Source: Dipteris shenzhenensis
Lineage: Eukaryota; Polypodiophyta; Polypodiopsida; Gleicheniales
Direction: 5' to 3' (one strand)
DNA: 64,000 nt
NCBI GenBank assembly: GCA_047967505.1
Contig: CM106538.1
Numbering within the stretch: position 1 is the stretch's first letter; the number at the start of each line of letters is the position of its first letter. A program made the translations under genes and the position numbers. Of this stretch, positions 19,257 through 29,585 are shown one piece after another. Below the pieces are notes generated by a model, which saw only the letters and a list, made by a program, of their open reading frames with translations, made no database searches and was not told the origin of the DNA.

Positions 19257-20844
19257 CCCTTGCCTTCCGTTGAGGCATTGCAATTCACTTGAGAGTGATT
19301 GAGAGATCGAGAGAGATTGAGTGTTTTCCATTCACTTCTGTAGAGTGAGAAATCTTTTGTTCATTGAGAGAAAATTCCGTTCATTGGAAGTGATTTCCGT
19401 CCATAGATTTTCATTCATTCTATGTGTGATTTCTTCATGAGAGATTAAGAGACTTCTATTAATTTCCTTTGCTCATTCAAAGACATTTTCATCCATTGCA
19501 GTACTTCTTGTGAGAGAGAAAGAGTTTCATTTCATAGTGTTTGAGAGAGGAAGAGAGTTATTCTCTATGAGAAATCGAAAGGGAGAGAAGCTTTGAGGGT
19601 GCCTTCACTATAATTCTTGGTTCTTGGTTCTTCAGTGGCTCCTGAATAGCAACTCCTTCAGTAGCAAGCTCCTTCATACGGGTCAAGCTACCACCGAATT
19701 CAAGCTTCAGCTCCAATAGTGCCTTTTTCACTACAATGAAGCCTTAGCCTCTCCAACTATGAGCCACTGGTGCTCCAAGAGCCCGCAGCCTCCAACTATG
19801 AGCCAAAGCTACATGGGCTGCAACTTCATCTCCAAACCAAGCTCAACACCATCTACAACCAACGGGTTGCATCACCAGCTTCTCCTAAAGGCTCTTGCAT
19901 AAGCCGTCTACAGCGGCTCCTCCAGCCCACGACTAAAATGTCGCCACAGACTACTCCAAAGCTTCACGCTCTCAATGGCTTCTCAGCATCATCTACTCTA
20001 GCCAAGTTGATCAACGACTCTGCAGCACCCCATCTGCAATGCAATAGCACATGGCCTAGCTCCAACTCCAAAGCCCCCGCCTTACACCCGCTTCCATAAC
20101 AAGTAGCAAACGTGGCTCTCCAATGCCCCAGGACAATGGGCTCATGGGCCGCGATCTAGAGCCCACAACGACAACATCTTGCTCCTCCTATCTCTAGCAC
20201 CTTCTTCAATAGTGGCACTCCAACCCAACAAGCCTCTCCAACGGAGTCCAAATGCTTATTCGCATAGTCTCAAGGGCCCAAGCGTCTCCAAGCTCCCTCA
20301 TTGTGAGCAACCTCCAAAGACTATGCTCTTCCATCATTGTCCATTGCTTCTCTATGACCGTGAAGATGCCAGCTGCTCATAGAGCTCTAAAGCCCTGCCT
20401 CACGTCCTGTGTCACATAGCTCCTTCAATGGCTCTAATTTTAGCAATGCGAGCTTTACATGCCAAGCCTAACGCTTATATGCTCCAACCGCCCGCACTTC
20501 ACGATAACTTCTCCCTACCAGCGTAGCCTGAATCGTCTCGTACTACTCGAAGCACTAGACAACATCAACCCCGAATTAAGTCGACAAAAATTTGCAAGAA
20601 GATAGAATCTCTAAGATTCCACGTGACCTGGAGTGGTGAGGTATGTGGTAAGGCCACGTGTCGCATGCTGGTGTGCCAAAATCTTTAAGAATCTGATGTA
20701 CCTCACCACTCTAGGTCACCTCACCACAACTTGGTCAGGGTCTCTGGCTACGTGGCACCTTATCTACCACATAGGCTCTAGTAGCCACATCATCAACCGT
20801 GAGCAACAAGTTACCCATGCCTCGCAGCAAATATATCTTGGAAA
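19257..20844 (+). mobile_element. Non-coding interior of plus-strand LTR element
   Basis: The leader begins CCCTTGCCTTCCGTTGAGGC and then GAGAGATTGAG-type repeats, closely resembling the leaders at 21.6 kb (minus) and 25.17 kb (minus). After about 19,620 it is C-rich and GC-richer with stop codons in all frames; the short ORFs at 19,770-20,382 resemble no known protein. This fits a large non-autonomous derivative with no gag or pol. Confidence 0.5.
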
Positions 20845-21050
20845 GGCTTAATGGTGCAAATAATTTCTCTAAGTTTGATCTAAAGAGTGACTACCACCAG
20901 CTCCGCATCTTTGATGCCACATTCCAAAGACAGCTTTCCGGACCGAGCAAGCTCGCTATGAGTTCGTAGTGATGCCTTTCCAACTCAAGGATGCACCAAC
21001 AATGTGTGCCTCTTTATCTTCTTGGATGATATTTAATATGTTTTACTTGT
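20845..21050 (+). pseudogene. Gypsy reverse transcriptase fragment
   Basis: A conceptual read with frame changes gives the RT stretch FSKFDLKSDYHQLRI, then EFVVMPF about 90 bp later and a FLDDI box at about 21015-21030, with internal material missing. The SK-DL-S-YHQ-RI pattern is that of chromovirus-like Ty3/gypsy RT, different from the element at 4.2 kb. Confidence 0.7.
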
Positions 21051-21635
21051 TGTCATTGCTATTGTTGGATAGTTGCTAGTCATTGTAGTAGTGATCTAAG
21101 TCACCGTGCTGCTATTGTGGAACCTTTGCAAGAGCTCGCTAGGGCTAGGAGGCTACCACAGGAGTCCTTTGAAGAAGAAGGCCTCACTGAAGAGGTTGAA
21201 GAGTAGAAGAGCCTTTGAATGACCAGCATTCCAAGAGCTGGTGGTCGCCTTTGATGGAGCTTGAGTTCTTGAAGAAGGCACTTTCCTTTGCCTTAGGTTG
21301 TAGTTGTGCTCTTTTCTCTCTGTTATTGTAGCTGGTATTTTAGAGCTTAGCTCGTTCTTCATCTACTAAGGGGCTGAGGTTCCAAAGAGAACTCTCAAAC
21401 CTTACAAATCTCATAGAAATGAACATGAATTTCTCAAGAACAAATGAATAGAAATCTTTCCCAAGCAGAGTATAAATGAATGGAGTGAAGAAATCTCACA
21501 AATCACTCAAAAAAACTCTCAATGAACGAAATTTCTCTCAAGAAAGCGGAAGTTCTCTCAATGGAAGAGAAGACTCAATCTCTCGATCTCTCAATCTCTC
21601 ACAAGAAGGATGGCACCTCAGTGAAAGGCAGAACC
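21051..21635 (-). mobile_element. Interior of minus-strand LTR element
   Basis: Read on the minus strand from 21635, the leader is like that at 19,257: CACTGAGGTGCCATCC, then GAGAGATTGAGAGATCGAG and runs of TTGAGAG. It is non-coding with no gag or pol signal. The limit toward 21,050 is arbitrary. Confidence 0.5.
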
Positions 21636-21648
21636 ATGCTTGATACCA
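21636..21648 (-). promoter_or_regulatory. Decayed iMet primer-binding site
   Basis: The minus strand reads TGGTATCAAGCAT. The first eight bases match TGGTATCA of the intact site at 19244; the rest has changed. It abuts the LTR end TTTTGTCA. Confidence 0.7.
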
Positions 21649-21906
21649 TGACAAAATATGAAGAGGGGAGAGGAGAAGAGTAGAGATGAGGAGAGAGGGC
21701 ACAACTAGAGAGCACACCACAAATGACTAAATGTACACTAGATTTAGTTGAAGAAATAGAATATATACAAACCCATTTAGGGTTAGGGTTAGGGGATCTA
21801 ACCCTTTCCTTTATACCACTCTATTGGGTTAGTGCTATGCACATATGATCACGTGATGGTGCTATCCACACGTAATCACACGATGTTGAGCGTGAAATCT
21901 CAAGAA
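21649..21906 (-). mobile_element. Short LTR (about 258 bp), minus strand
   Basis: Reverse-complement relative of the LTR at 18991-19243. Shared features are the TCTTGAGATTTCACGCTCAACAT start, the GGGTTAGTGCTATG region, the TTTAGGGTTAGGGTTAGG telomere-like run and the ATATTTTGTCA end. With the plus-strand LTR it forms a large inverted repeat about 2.9 kb across. Confidence 0.75.
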
Positions 21907-22741
21907 GACATAGTGCCACATCATCACTCACTACATGTGACCCATAGTGACACATCATCATTGAGCACCATTTGCACTCCTTTTGCCCCTCCATGTAGAT
22001 CAAGTCATATATCTTGATCTAGGAAGAATTTGAGGTGCTCCAAAAAGGAAAGTTGCTCAATTTTTTATGCTCTACATGCTCATCACATCATGTGCACATT
22101 TCGGCACAAGTTGCACTCACTTTTGATCCTCACCGACAAAACCACTTCCTACATGCACATCAGCCTCTACATCGATGCATCTGACTGACCACTTAAAAAG
22201 AGCAAAAGAAAAGGAATTATTTGTTGTTCTTTCATCGATCGATGGTTGGTATAGATCTAGATCAGAGTAGACTAGATCACCATAGAGGGGACGCTTTGAA
22301 TTTCCCCAAGTTGCCAATCTAAGCCATGCCCGAAATTCTTGACTAGTACCTACTCGGAGTTAGTCCATATGCTCATATATGGTTTCACATCATTACATTA
22401 CCTGAAACCTTACATTCATCAGTTTAGTGAGCAGACTTTAGACAGTATAGAGGCATTGCAGATTGTTTCAGTGGGCAGATAGCATTTGATTTCACACACA
22501 CATGCCACCATTGTAAAGCCTATTCGGCTATTTCACAGCATTGTGCACATCATTTCAGCCTCATAAAGCCTCTTGGCTATTCCTGACATCATTTGCCACA
22601 AGCCTTGTAATACATATCAGATTTTATATATTGCAGTTTTATCTTCACTGACGATTGAGAGATTTCACTTGGCACAGTCAGTGTATTTGCAGTTGATTCA
22701 TACAGAGATTTTCACGACACTTTTGAGTACATTTCTTGCAC
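21907..22741 (+). other. Flank and leader of copia element 1
   Basis: No primer site or LTR end for the copia element was found here. From about 22,330 the sequence is a plausible untranslated leader running into the gag ATG at 22742. The minus-strand ORF at 22117-22317 has no known features. Confidence 0.35.
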
Positions 22742-22825
22742 CATGTCTACAACTAGCAACCTCAATCTAGAGGCATCTGCTAAGTTAGACAACTCCAATT
22801 ACGGTACATGGAAATACCGAATGGA
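22742..22825 (+). pseudogene. 5' exon-like piece of copia gag before the insertion
   Basis: The first 28 codons of gag. The reading frame ends in ATGGA, which is repeated at 25487-25491 after the inserted element, where gag resumes in the matching frame. A clean excision would therefore restore the register here. Confidence 0.8.
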
Positions 22826-23130
22826 TGACAAAGTGAGGGATCAAGGGGGATCAAAGAACTACAAGAGAGACATAGGGTAGCAAACTCTCAATCTATTGCA
22901 ATATGTGTGTGTTCTCAACAATACATGATAGGCTTCATATATATAGAGAGTGCCCTTTGAATAGTCAACACATGTGTGATCCTCTCATCCACATCTCTCC
23001 TTGTGGATATTCTCAATCCACATCTCCACATCATGTAGTCCACATCTTAGGGTGGCTACTTTAATACATTCCTTATCACATACCTTTGCCCTTTGATCTA
23101 TACATGTGCTCATGGCACCACTTCTCAACA
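22826..23130 (-). repeat. 3' LTR of the inserted element
   Basis: 305 bp; on the minus strand it starts TGTTGAGAAGTGG and ends CACTTTGTCA. It contains the sequence corresponding to a TATATATAG run on the plus strand (two bases longer than in the other LTR). Confidence 0.88.
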
Positions 23131-23141
23131 CCTCCCCTTGG
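23131..23141 (-). promoter_or_regulatory. Polypurine tract of the inserted element
   Basis: The minus strand reads CCAAGGGGAGG immediately before the TGTTGAGAAG LTR start, the expected position for plus-strand priming. Confidence 0.75.
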
Positions 23142-25170
23142 TGCCATGATCCTTTGGCTACTGCAAGGTTGTCAGATGTGAGTTACATTTCATCACCTCC
23201 CCTTAGTGCATGCATTGCTACTTAAGGTGGTAAAGTGTGGTTTACATGTCAATACCTCCCTTGGGTGCTTTCATAGCTACTCTTAGGTGGTCAGGCTTGA
23301 TTTACAAAACATATGGGCTGAAGGTGGAAAGGATTTTACTTTTCAATGCTTGATGTTGATGGCATTTGCATCTTTACTCGATGTAGCTTAATGCATGATG
23401 CTCTGTTCTTCCATGTGCCTTAATGCTTTATGTGTGGATGCCATGCTTCGTGCTATGATCATCTCATGCACTTGTGCTTTCGTCATGCTTATGACAATGA
23501 TGTGTGCATTCATGCTTTGCTTTTCCATTTATTGCAAAGGTCTTGCCAATTGATTTCTTTCAATATTGGTAGTGTCTAATTGCATACAATGATTCTGATC
23601 TAACAGTTGTGTAGAGCTCAAAAAGACGATCACTTTTTCTTTTTGGAGCGTGTTCAAATTCTTCCTGGATTGGAAGTTACGGCTTGTCAAAGGTTCTGTG
23701 AAGAAGAGGGCCTTTGATGATGTGTCACAAGAATTCACATGTAGAATTCAAACTGTGCCTCACATGGTACTATGTGCTTAGGTGGCACTGTGGTGACCTA
23801 TTACCCCACTTTAGTTAACCCACAGTTACTTAAAGTATACAAGGTTCAACTGATCTCAACAATTAACTTAACCACAGTTAAAATTTATCTACCACGTGGC
23901 ATTTTGTGGTTGGAGAAGGAAGAAAGAAGAGCTTTGAGCCTTCTGCGATGATGGCGATGGAGGAGCTCAGGAGTTTTGTTGCGCACTCTGCAAGGCCTCT
24001 CAGGCTTGGAGTGGCTTCATCGGCTTCAGTGGTTGTTGCATGGTGCTCATGGAAGCCTGGATGCTATGGATGGAGAAGCTTACATCGAACGGTGAAGGAC
24101 TGAGAGCTGCTATTCGATGGAGAAGCTCGTCGTTGGAGCTGGCAGTTACTGTTGCAATTTGATCAGGCTGTCAACAAGTAGAGGGAGACCTCACTCAGGC
24201 TCATGTAGAGTCTAGCCAGCCTCGACAATGGTCGCTCCAAGAAGGGCCTCACAGGCTGGTCGACCTGCTCTATTATCGAGGAAGAGCTAGAATCAAGCAG
24301 AAGTAGCACCGCCTCGCAGATCTACATGATCTTGCTAGTCCTCCTCTCCTGTGCCATCTTCCTCGGCCTCTTCATCCTTGTCTTCTGGCTCATTTGCAAG
24401 CCTTGGCATCCTGTTGTTTCTGGGAAGAATGCCATCTTCCACAATCTCTATATGGGACAAGGGACAGATGCATCTGGCGTGCCTTCACATGCTTACGGTC
24501 GACTGCATCGTCCAAATCGACTACAACAACCCTTCGAAGTATTTTGCAGGTAGATGGCAAGTCCAGTGGAGGGCTGAAGCAGTGAGGTCTATTGGCATTT
24601 GGAGAGCTTGGTCAAAAGCTCATTCCTGGTCCTGTGAGGCCATTGTAGAGCATAAGCTTGTTCTTGCCTTGCTTGTGGAGGTCGCGCTGCTTTGGTTGCT
24701 AGAGAGCATCGAGGATGGCCGGCCGGTAGTGTGTTGTGGAAGGGTGGCACTGGAGAAGCATTTGTATGCAGGTCTGGGAGGCAACTTGACATAGGTAGAG
24801 CTTGTTCATGGTTGTCTCTCTATTGGAGCAGCAACCGAGCGTTGCTGTAGTCCCTCTGTCGATCTTGGCAAGCCATCTAGGCCGGTTGAAGGTTGAACCT
24901 TAGTAGAAAGATGGATATTTTGGCTTTCTCTCTCTCAAAATCTATCAGATGAAGAACTAGAGCACTCTCTCTCCCCAGAACTAATAGAGTCTCTCACAGG
25001 AGTATGAGTCTCTTCCTATCTCTCTTATAGAAGAATAATGAATCAAGAGGAACACTCACTCTCTCTTGCAAACTGAAATTATTCCAATCAAGAATGGATG
25101 GAAATTTCTCTTGCTCTAGACCTCTCACACTCTCATGCAAGGATCACCATGTCTCAATGGAAGATAAGGG
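23142..25170 (-). mobile_element. Non-coding interior of the inserted element
   Basis: About 2 kb without retroelement protein motifs in any frame. Plus-strand ORFs at 24326-24794 (one with a hydrophobic stretch like LLVLLSCAIFLGLFILVFWL) overlap in several frames and match nothing I know. The hydrophobic stretch could be a captured host fragment, but evidence is weak. The region next to the primer site resembles the leaders at 19.26 and 21.6 kb. Confidence 0.5.
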
Positions 25171-25183
25171 AGCTCTGATACCA
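25171..25183 (-). promoter_or_regulatory. iMet primer-binding site of the inserted element
   Basis: The minus strand reads TGGTATCAGAGCT, directly after the LTR end TTTGTCA. It is identical to the site at 19244-19256, and the next bases (CCCTTATCTTCCATTGAG) resemble that leader too. Confidence 0.92.
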
Positions 25184-25486
25184 TGACAAAGTCAAGGATC
25201 AAGGGGGATCAAAGAACCACAAGAGAGACATAGGGTAGCAAACTCTCAATCTATTGCAATATGTGTGTGTTCTCAACAATACATGATAGGCCTCATATAT
25301 AGAGAGTGCCCTTTGAATAGTCAACACATGTGTGATCCTCTCATCCACATCTCTCCTTGTGGATATCCTCAATCCACATCTCCACATCATGTAGTCCACA
25401 TCTTAGGGTTGCTACTTTAATACATTTCTTATCACATACCTTTGCCCTTTAATCTATACATGTGCTCATGGCCCCACTTCTTAACA
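25184..25486 (-). repeat. 5' LTR of the inserted element
   Basis: 303 bp; on the minus strand it starts TGTTAAGAAGTGG and ends GACTTTGTCA. Nearly identical to 22826-23130. Confidence 0.88.
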
Positions 25487-28400
25487 ATGGATACCATTCT
25501 TGTACTTCAAGACAAATGGGAGTATGTCGATGGGCCTACACCTAGACCATTGGATGATCCAGCCACCAGTAGCTCTACTCCACCTGTTGTCACAACACCA
25601 GTAGCGGGATCTACAGCTACACAAACACTTTTTGCACTGGTAGCAGATCTTGCCATTGCTCGAGCTTAGGCAGAGTGGGATAAGAAAGACAAGTATTCCT
25701 ATCATCTGATCAAGCAAAATGTGCAAGATGTCATGCTAGGACAGGTCAACACAGTAAAGACATCGAAAGAAGCATGGGATATGTTCGTATCACTCTACAA
25801 GTCCAAGAACACATCCATGATTCTCACACTGAGAAACCAGATCTCAACCAGAGTTTCTGCAACAGCAGCGAAATCGGTCATGCTTATGTACTCCAGATAA
25901 AAGACTACAACAATCAACTTGCAGCAGTATGACAGAATATGAACATCGCAGAAATGGTTCAAGTCATCTTGAATGGAGGGATATGAGAATCTAGTCCAGA
26001 GTATTGCCATCCAATGGCAAATTTTGGCACTGGAAGAATTTCAATCAGTCCTACTTGGTGAAGAACTCATAACTCAAGCCATTCAAGCACAAAAAGGTCA
26101 TTCTAATGATCAGGCATTCACAGCTTCAGACAGAAGCAGAGGCAGAGGTAGATCATACCAGAAAAGTGATCATCATCAGCAACAACAAGGTCATCATCAG
26201 CAAAGTCAGAATCAGCATCAGCATCATCCTTAGTAACAAAATCAGCAAAGAGGAAATCATTCTAACCGAGGAAGATTTCAAGGACGAGGGAATGCATCCA
26301 CCAATGCGTCAAACATCCAATGCAACTACTGTCACAAGTTTGGACACTATGAAAGAGATTGCTAGAAGAAGCAGTATGACCAAGGTGGTCAGTCAATCCA
26401 ACAGTAAAAGTCGAGGGAATTTCCGTGGTAGAAGAAATCATTGTGGTGGAAATTCTAGTCACAGTCATTTTGCAAATGAACATGGGAATATGTTTCTTGC
26501 AAGCGAGGAAATGCATCAGACTGATACAGTGTAGCCAAAAACTAATTACAATCCCAAAGAGGATTTCAACTCTATCAAGTCAACCAAGCAAAATAGGATC
26601 CTTGGTATATCGACAATGGTGCATTATCTCACATGACAAATCATCAGGAATGGTTCACAAAGATGAAACCATTAGAAGGTGAGAAAGATGTCATCTACAC
26701 AGCAAAAAATACATCGAATCTAGTTCAAGAGATAGGTGTTATCCCTATGAATAATTTCACTAGTACCAAAGGATTGGTGAAAGATGTACTCTACATTACG
26801 AAGCTCAGCAAGAACCTCTTGTCAGTAGGTCAAATGACGGAACACAACTACCAAGTCATCTTCGACGGAGATGAATGCACTATCAAAGACAAATCCAGAA
26901 GATGTCAGCTAGTAGCAAAAGGTGTCAAGGAAGGACGCTTATACAAAATGCTAGCTACAGTACTAGAAAAGCATGCCATGTCAGCTCAACCACAATAGAT
27001 GCCACTATCTACAAAATGGCACAAGAGATATGGTCATGTCAATTTCAAGTACTTGTTCGATCTCAGGAATCAAAATATGGCAATTGGGATTCCTAAGCTA
27101 TAGTTTCCTGGAAAAGTTTGCGAAGCATGCTACTTTGGCAAACAAAAGTGAACTAACTTTGAGAGAAGTACCTCTCGTGCACGAGGTATTCTTAATTTGA
27201 TACATACAGATGTATGAGGTTATGCCCATACCCATAGCATCAATGGTTCACTTTACTAGACTTTCATCGACGACTACAGCAGATATTGTTGGGTCTACTT
27301 TCTGAAAGAGAAATCTGAAGTCTTTTCCACATTTCAAGAATTCAAAGCCATGGTAGAAAACCAGACAGGTAGAAAGATCAAAGTCATGAGATCTGATAAA
27401 GGAGGTGAATACATGTCTTTAGCATTCATGAACTTTTGCAAAAATCGTGGCATTCGAAGACAAATTCACATGTGCAGATACTCCTTAGCAGAATGTAACA
27501 GCTGAACGGAAGAATGGAAATTTAGCAGACAGTGCTAGAGCAATGCTTAGTGAAAAGCATCTTCTGAATCAGTATTGGGAAGAAGCAATAGCCACTGTGA
27601 ACTACTTGCTTAATCGGCTTCCTACCGAACGGATACAAGGTATGACTCCTTATGAAGCATTCACTGGACATAAGCCACACATTCGGCATCTTTGCATAAA
27701 TGGTTGCCTAGCATATGCCCACATACATGATGATCATCATAGGAAATTGGATGCAAAGTCATGCAAATGCATCATGGTTGGCTATAGTGAAGAAAGCAAA
27801 GCATACAAGTTATATGATCCCATCAACCGCAAGGTCATTATCTCCAGAGATGTAATCTTTGATGACGAATCAGAATGGATAACCTCAAACACACAAAAGA
27901 TAGAAGCATCAACTTCACACTCACCTACAGAACAAGTTGATGAAGAAGAGAAAGAATTGCTAGAAACACCCCAAGCAGAGCCACAGCAGCTCAGATGGTC
28001 TACTAGGGAAAGCAGACCTCCAGCTAGATTGACATATGCTCAGAAAGGCAAAGCAATTCAGGTTGAAACAACCAACGATGCTCTTATGACTACCATCATG
28101 GCTACATAAGAGCCAGTGTACTTCAAAGATGCAGTAGACAAGCCAGAATGGCAAACTGCTATGAATGAAGAAATGGATGCTTTGTATAAGAATAATACTT
28201 GGGATTTATGTGACCTTCCACCAGGAAAGAAGGCCATAGCAAACAAATGGGTATAAAAGTGAAGTACAATCTAGATGGCAGTATTCAAAGATATAAAGCC
28301 AGACTAGCTGCAAAAGGATTTGCACAGCAATATGGTTAGGATTATGATGAGACTTATGCTCCAGTAGCAAAGATGGATTCCATATGGTTCTTGATATCAC

Positions 28401-29491
28401 TAGTGATGCTCAGTAGATGGAATGTGTATCAGCTCAATGTCAAGAATGCATTTCTCAATGGTTATCTAGACGAGGAAGTCACCAACAGGTAATGTTTACC
28501 CAAGAAATGGGAATAAGGTTTGCCATCTCAAGAAGAGTCTCTACAGCTTAAAGCAAGCACCCAAAAGTTGGTACAATACAATTGACAAGCATTTTGCTGA
28601 TTTGGGATACATGAAGTCCAATGCAGATCATGCTCTCTACTTCAAAGTTCAAGGGGAAGACATTACTATTGCACTTTTGTATGTAGATGATCTGATTGTG
28701 ATAGGAAGCAAGGATAGCTTCATCAAAAAACTAAAACAAGACTTATCTATAGAGTTCAACATGAAAGATTTTGGACTTATGCACTATTGTCTTGGAATTG
28801 AGTTCTGGAGAGATTCAGATAGCACATTCATGAGTCAACTCAAGTATGTTGACAATCTCCTAAAGAAGTTTCATATGGCAGATTGCAAGATTGCAGCCAC
28901 TCCCATGGAACAGAGTTTGAAACTTACAAAAGATTTAGAAAATCCTACAGTCAATGACAGGTACTACAGATAGCTCATCGAGTCTCTTATATATCTAACT
29001 ATCGCTCGGCCAGATATTTGTTATGCAATAAATTCACTTGCATAGTTTATGGCAAATCCAAAACAGTCTGACTAGAATGCAGCCAAAAGAGTCTTAAGAT
29101 ACATTAGAGGTACAAGACAGTTGGGATAGAATACAGAGAAAGTCATCAACGGTTGCATGGATACTGTGACAATGACTATGCCGAAGATCATGAGACCAGG
29201 AAATTGACACAGGGATATGCATTTTTCCTTGGTCAAGGCGCTATATCATGGTTGTCAAACAAACAACCAACTGTTTCTTTGTCTTTGACTGAATCAGAAT
29301 ACAGAGCACTCACTACAGGTGCATGTGAGGCTATACGGCTCAAAAGACTATTGTCGAAAACAGATTACTTTGATGAGTCAAAGCCAACAACAATATACTG
29401 TGATAATCAATCGGCTCAAGCATTGGCCAAGAATCCAGTATATCACTCTAGGACAAAGCACATTGATGTCAGAGAGCACTTCATTGCTTGA

Positions 29492-29585
29492 TGCAAATGA
29501 AACAAGATCCCAAATGCTAGTACCTACAAGAGAGAATTCACACCAAATACCAGGGGCACCCAAATGCATCCTCTTCCATGTCTAA
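29492..29585. other. Short gap between two copia elements
   Basis: Under 100 bp separate the RNase H end of copia 1 from the gag start of copia 2, with no LTR between them. One or both elements have therefore lost their terminal repeats. Confidence 0.5.

Larger units (their letters stand above)
22826..25486 (-). mobile_element. Complete non-coding LTR element (2,661 bp) inside copia gag
   Basis: Flanked by the 5-bp target duplication ATGGA (22821-22825 and 25487-25491). LTRs lie at 22826-23130 and 25184-25486. On the minus strand each runs TG...CA, with an iMet primer site next to the right LTR and a polypurine tract next to the left. The interior (about 2.05 kb) has no gag or pol signal. 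The LTRs differ by about ten substitutions and one 2-bp indel by eye (about 3%), so insertion is fairly recent and later than the copia element. It is best called a TRIM/LARD-like non-autonomous element that needs enzymes supplied in trans. Confidence 0.88.
22742..29491 (+). pseudogene. Ty1/copia polyprotein 1, decayed and interrupted
   Basis: Gag starts at 22742 (MSTTSNLN) with the copia-type LDNSNYGTWKYRM segment. It is cut at 22825 by a 2.66-kb LTR element and resumes at 25492 (TILVLQDKWEYVDG). Further on: zinc knuckle CNYCHKFGHYERDC at 26320-26361; protease WYIDNGALSHMT at about 26610 (D-N-G in place of D-S-G); integrase [10 protein letters not shown] and SDKGGEY (27.27-27.42 kb); integrase C-terminal side open at 27543-28109; RT LYVDDLIVIG at about 28676; RNase [11 protein letters not shown] and [14 protein letters not shown] to 29491. 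Integrase before RT defines copia. Stops and shifts occur throughout, and no flanking LTRs were found. Confidence 0.85.

Noticed and set aside
29492-29585. LTR between the two copia elements
   Set aside because: Under 100 bp, with no TG...CA ends or primer site.
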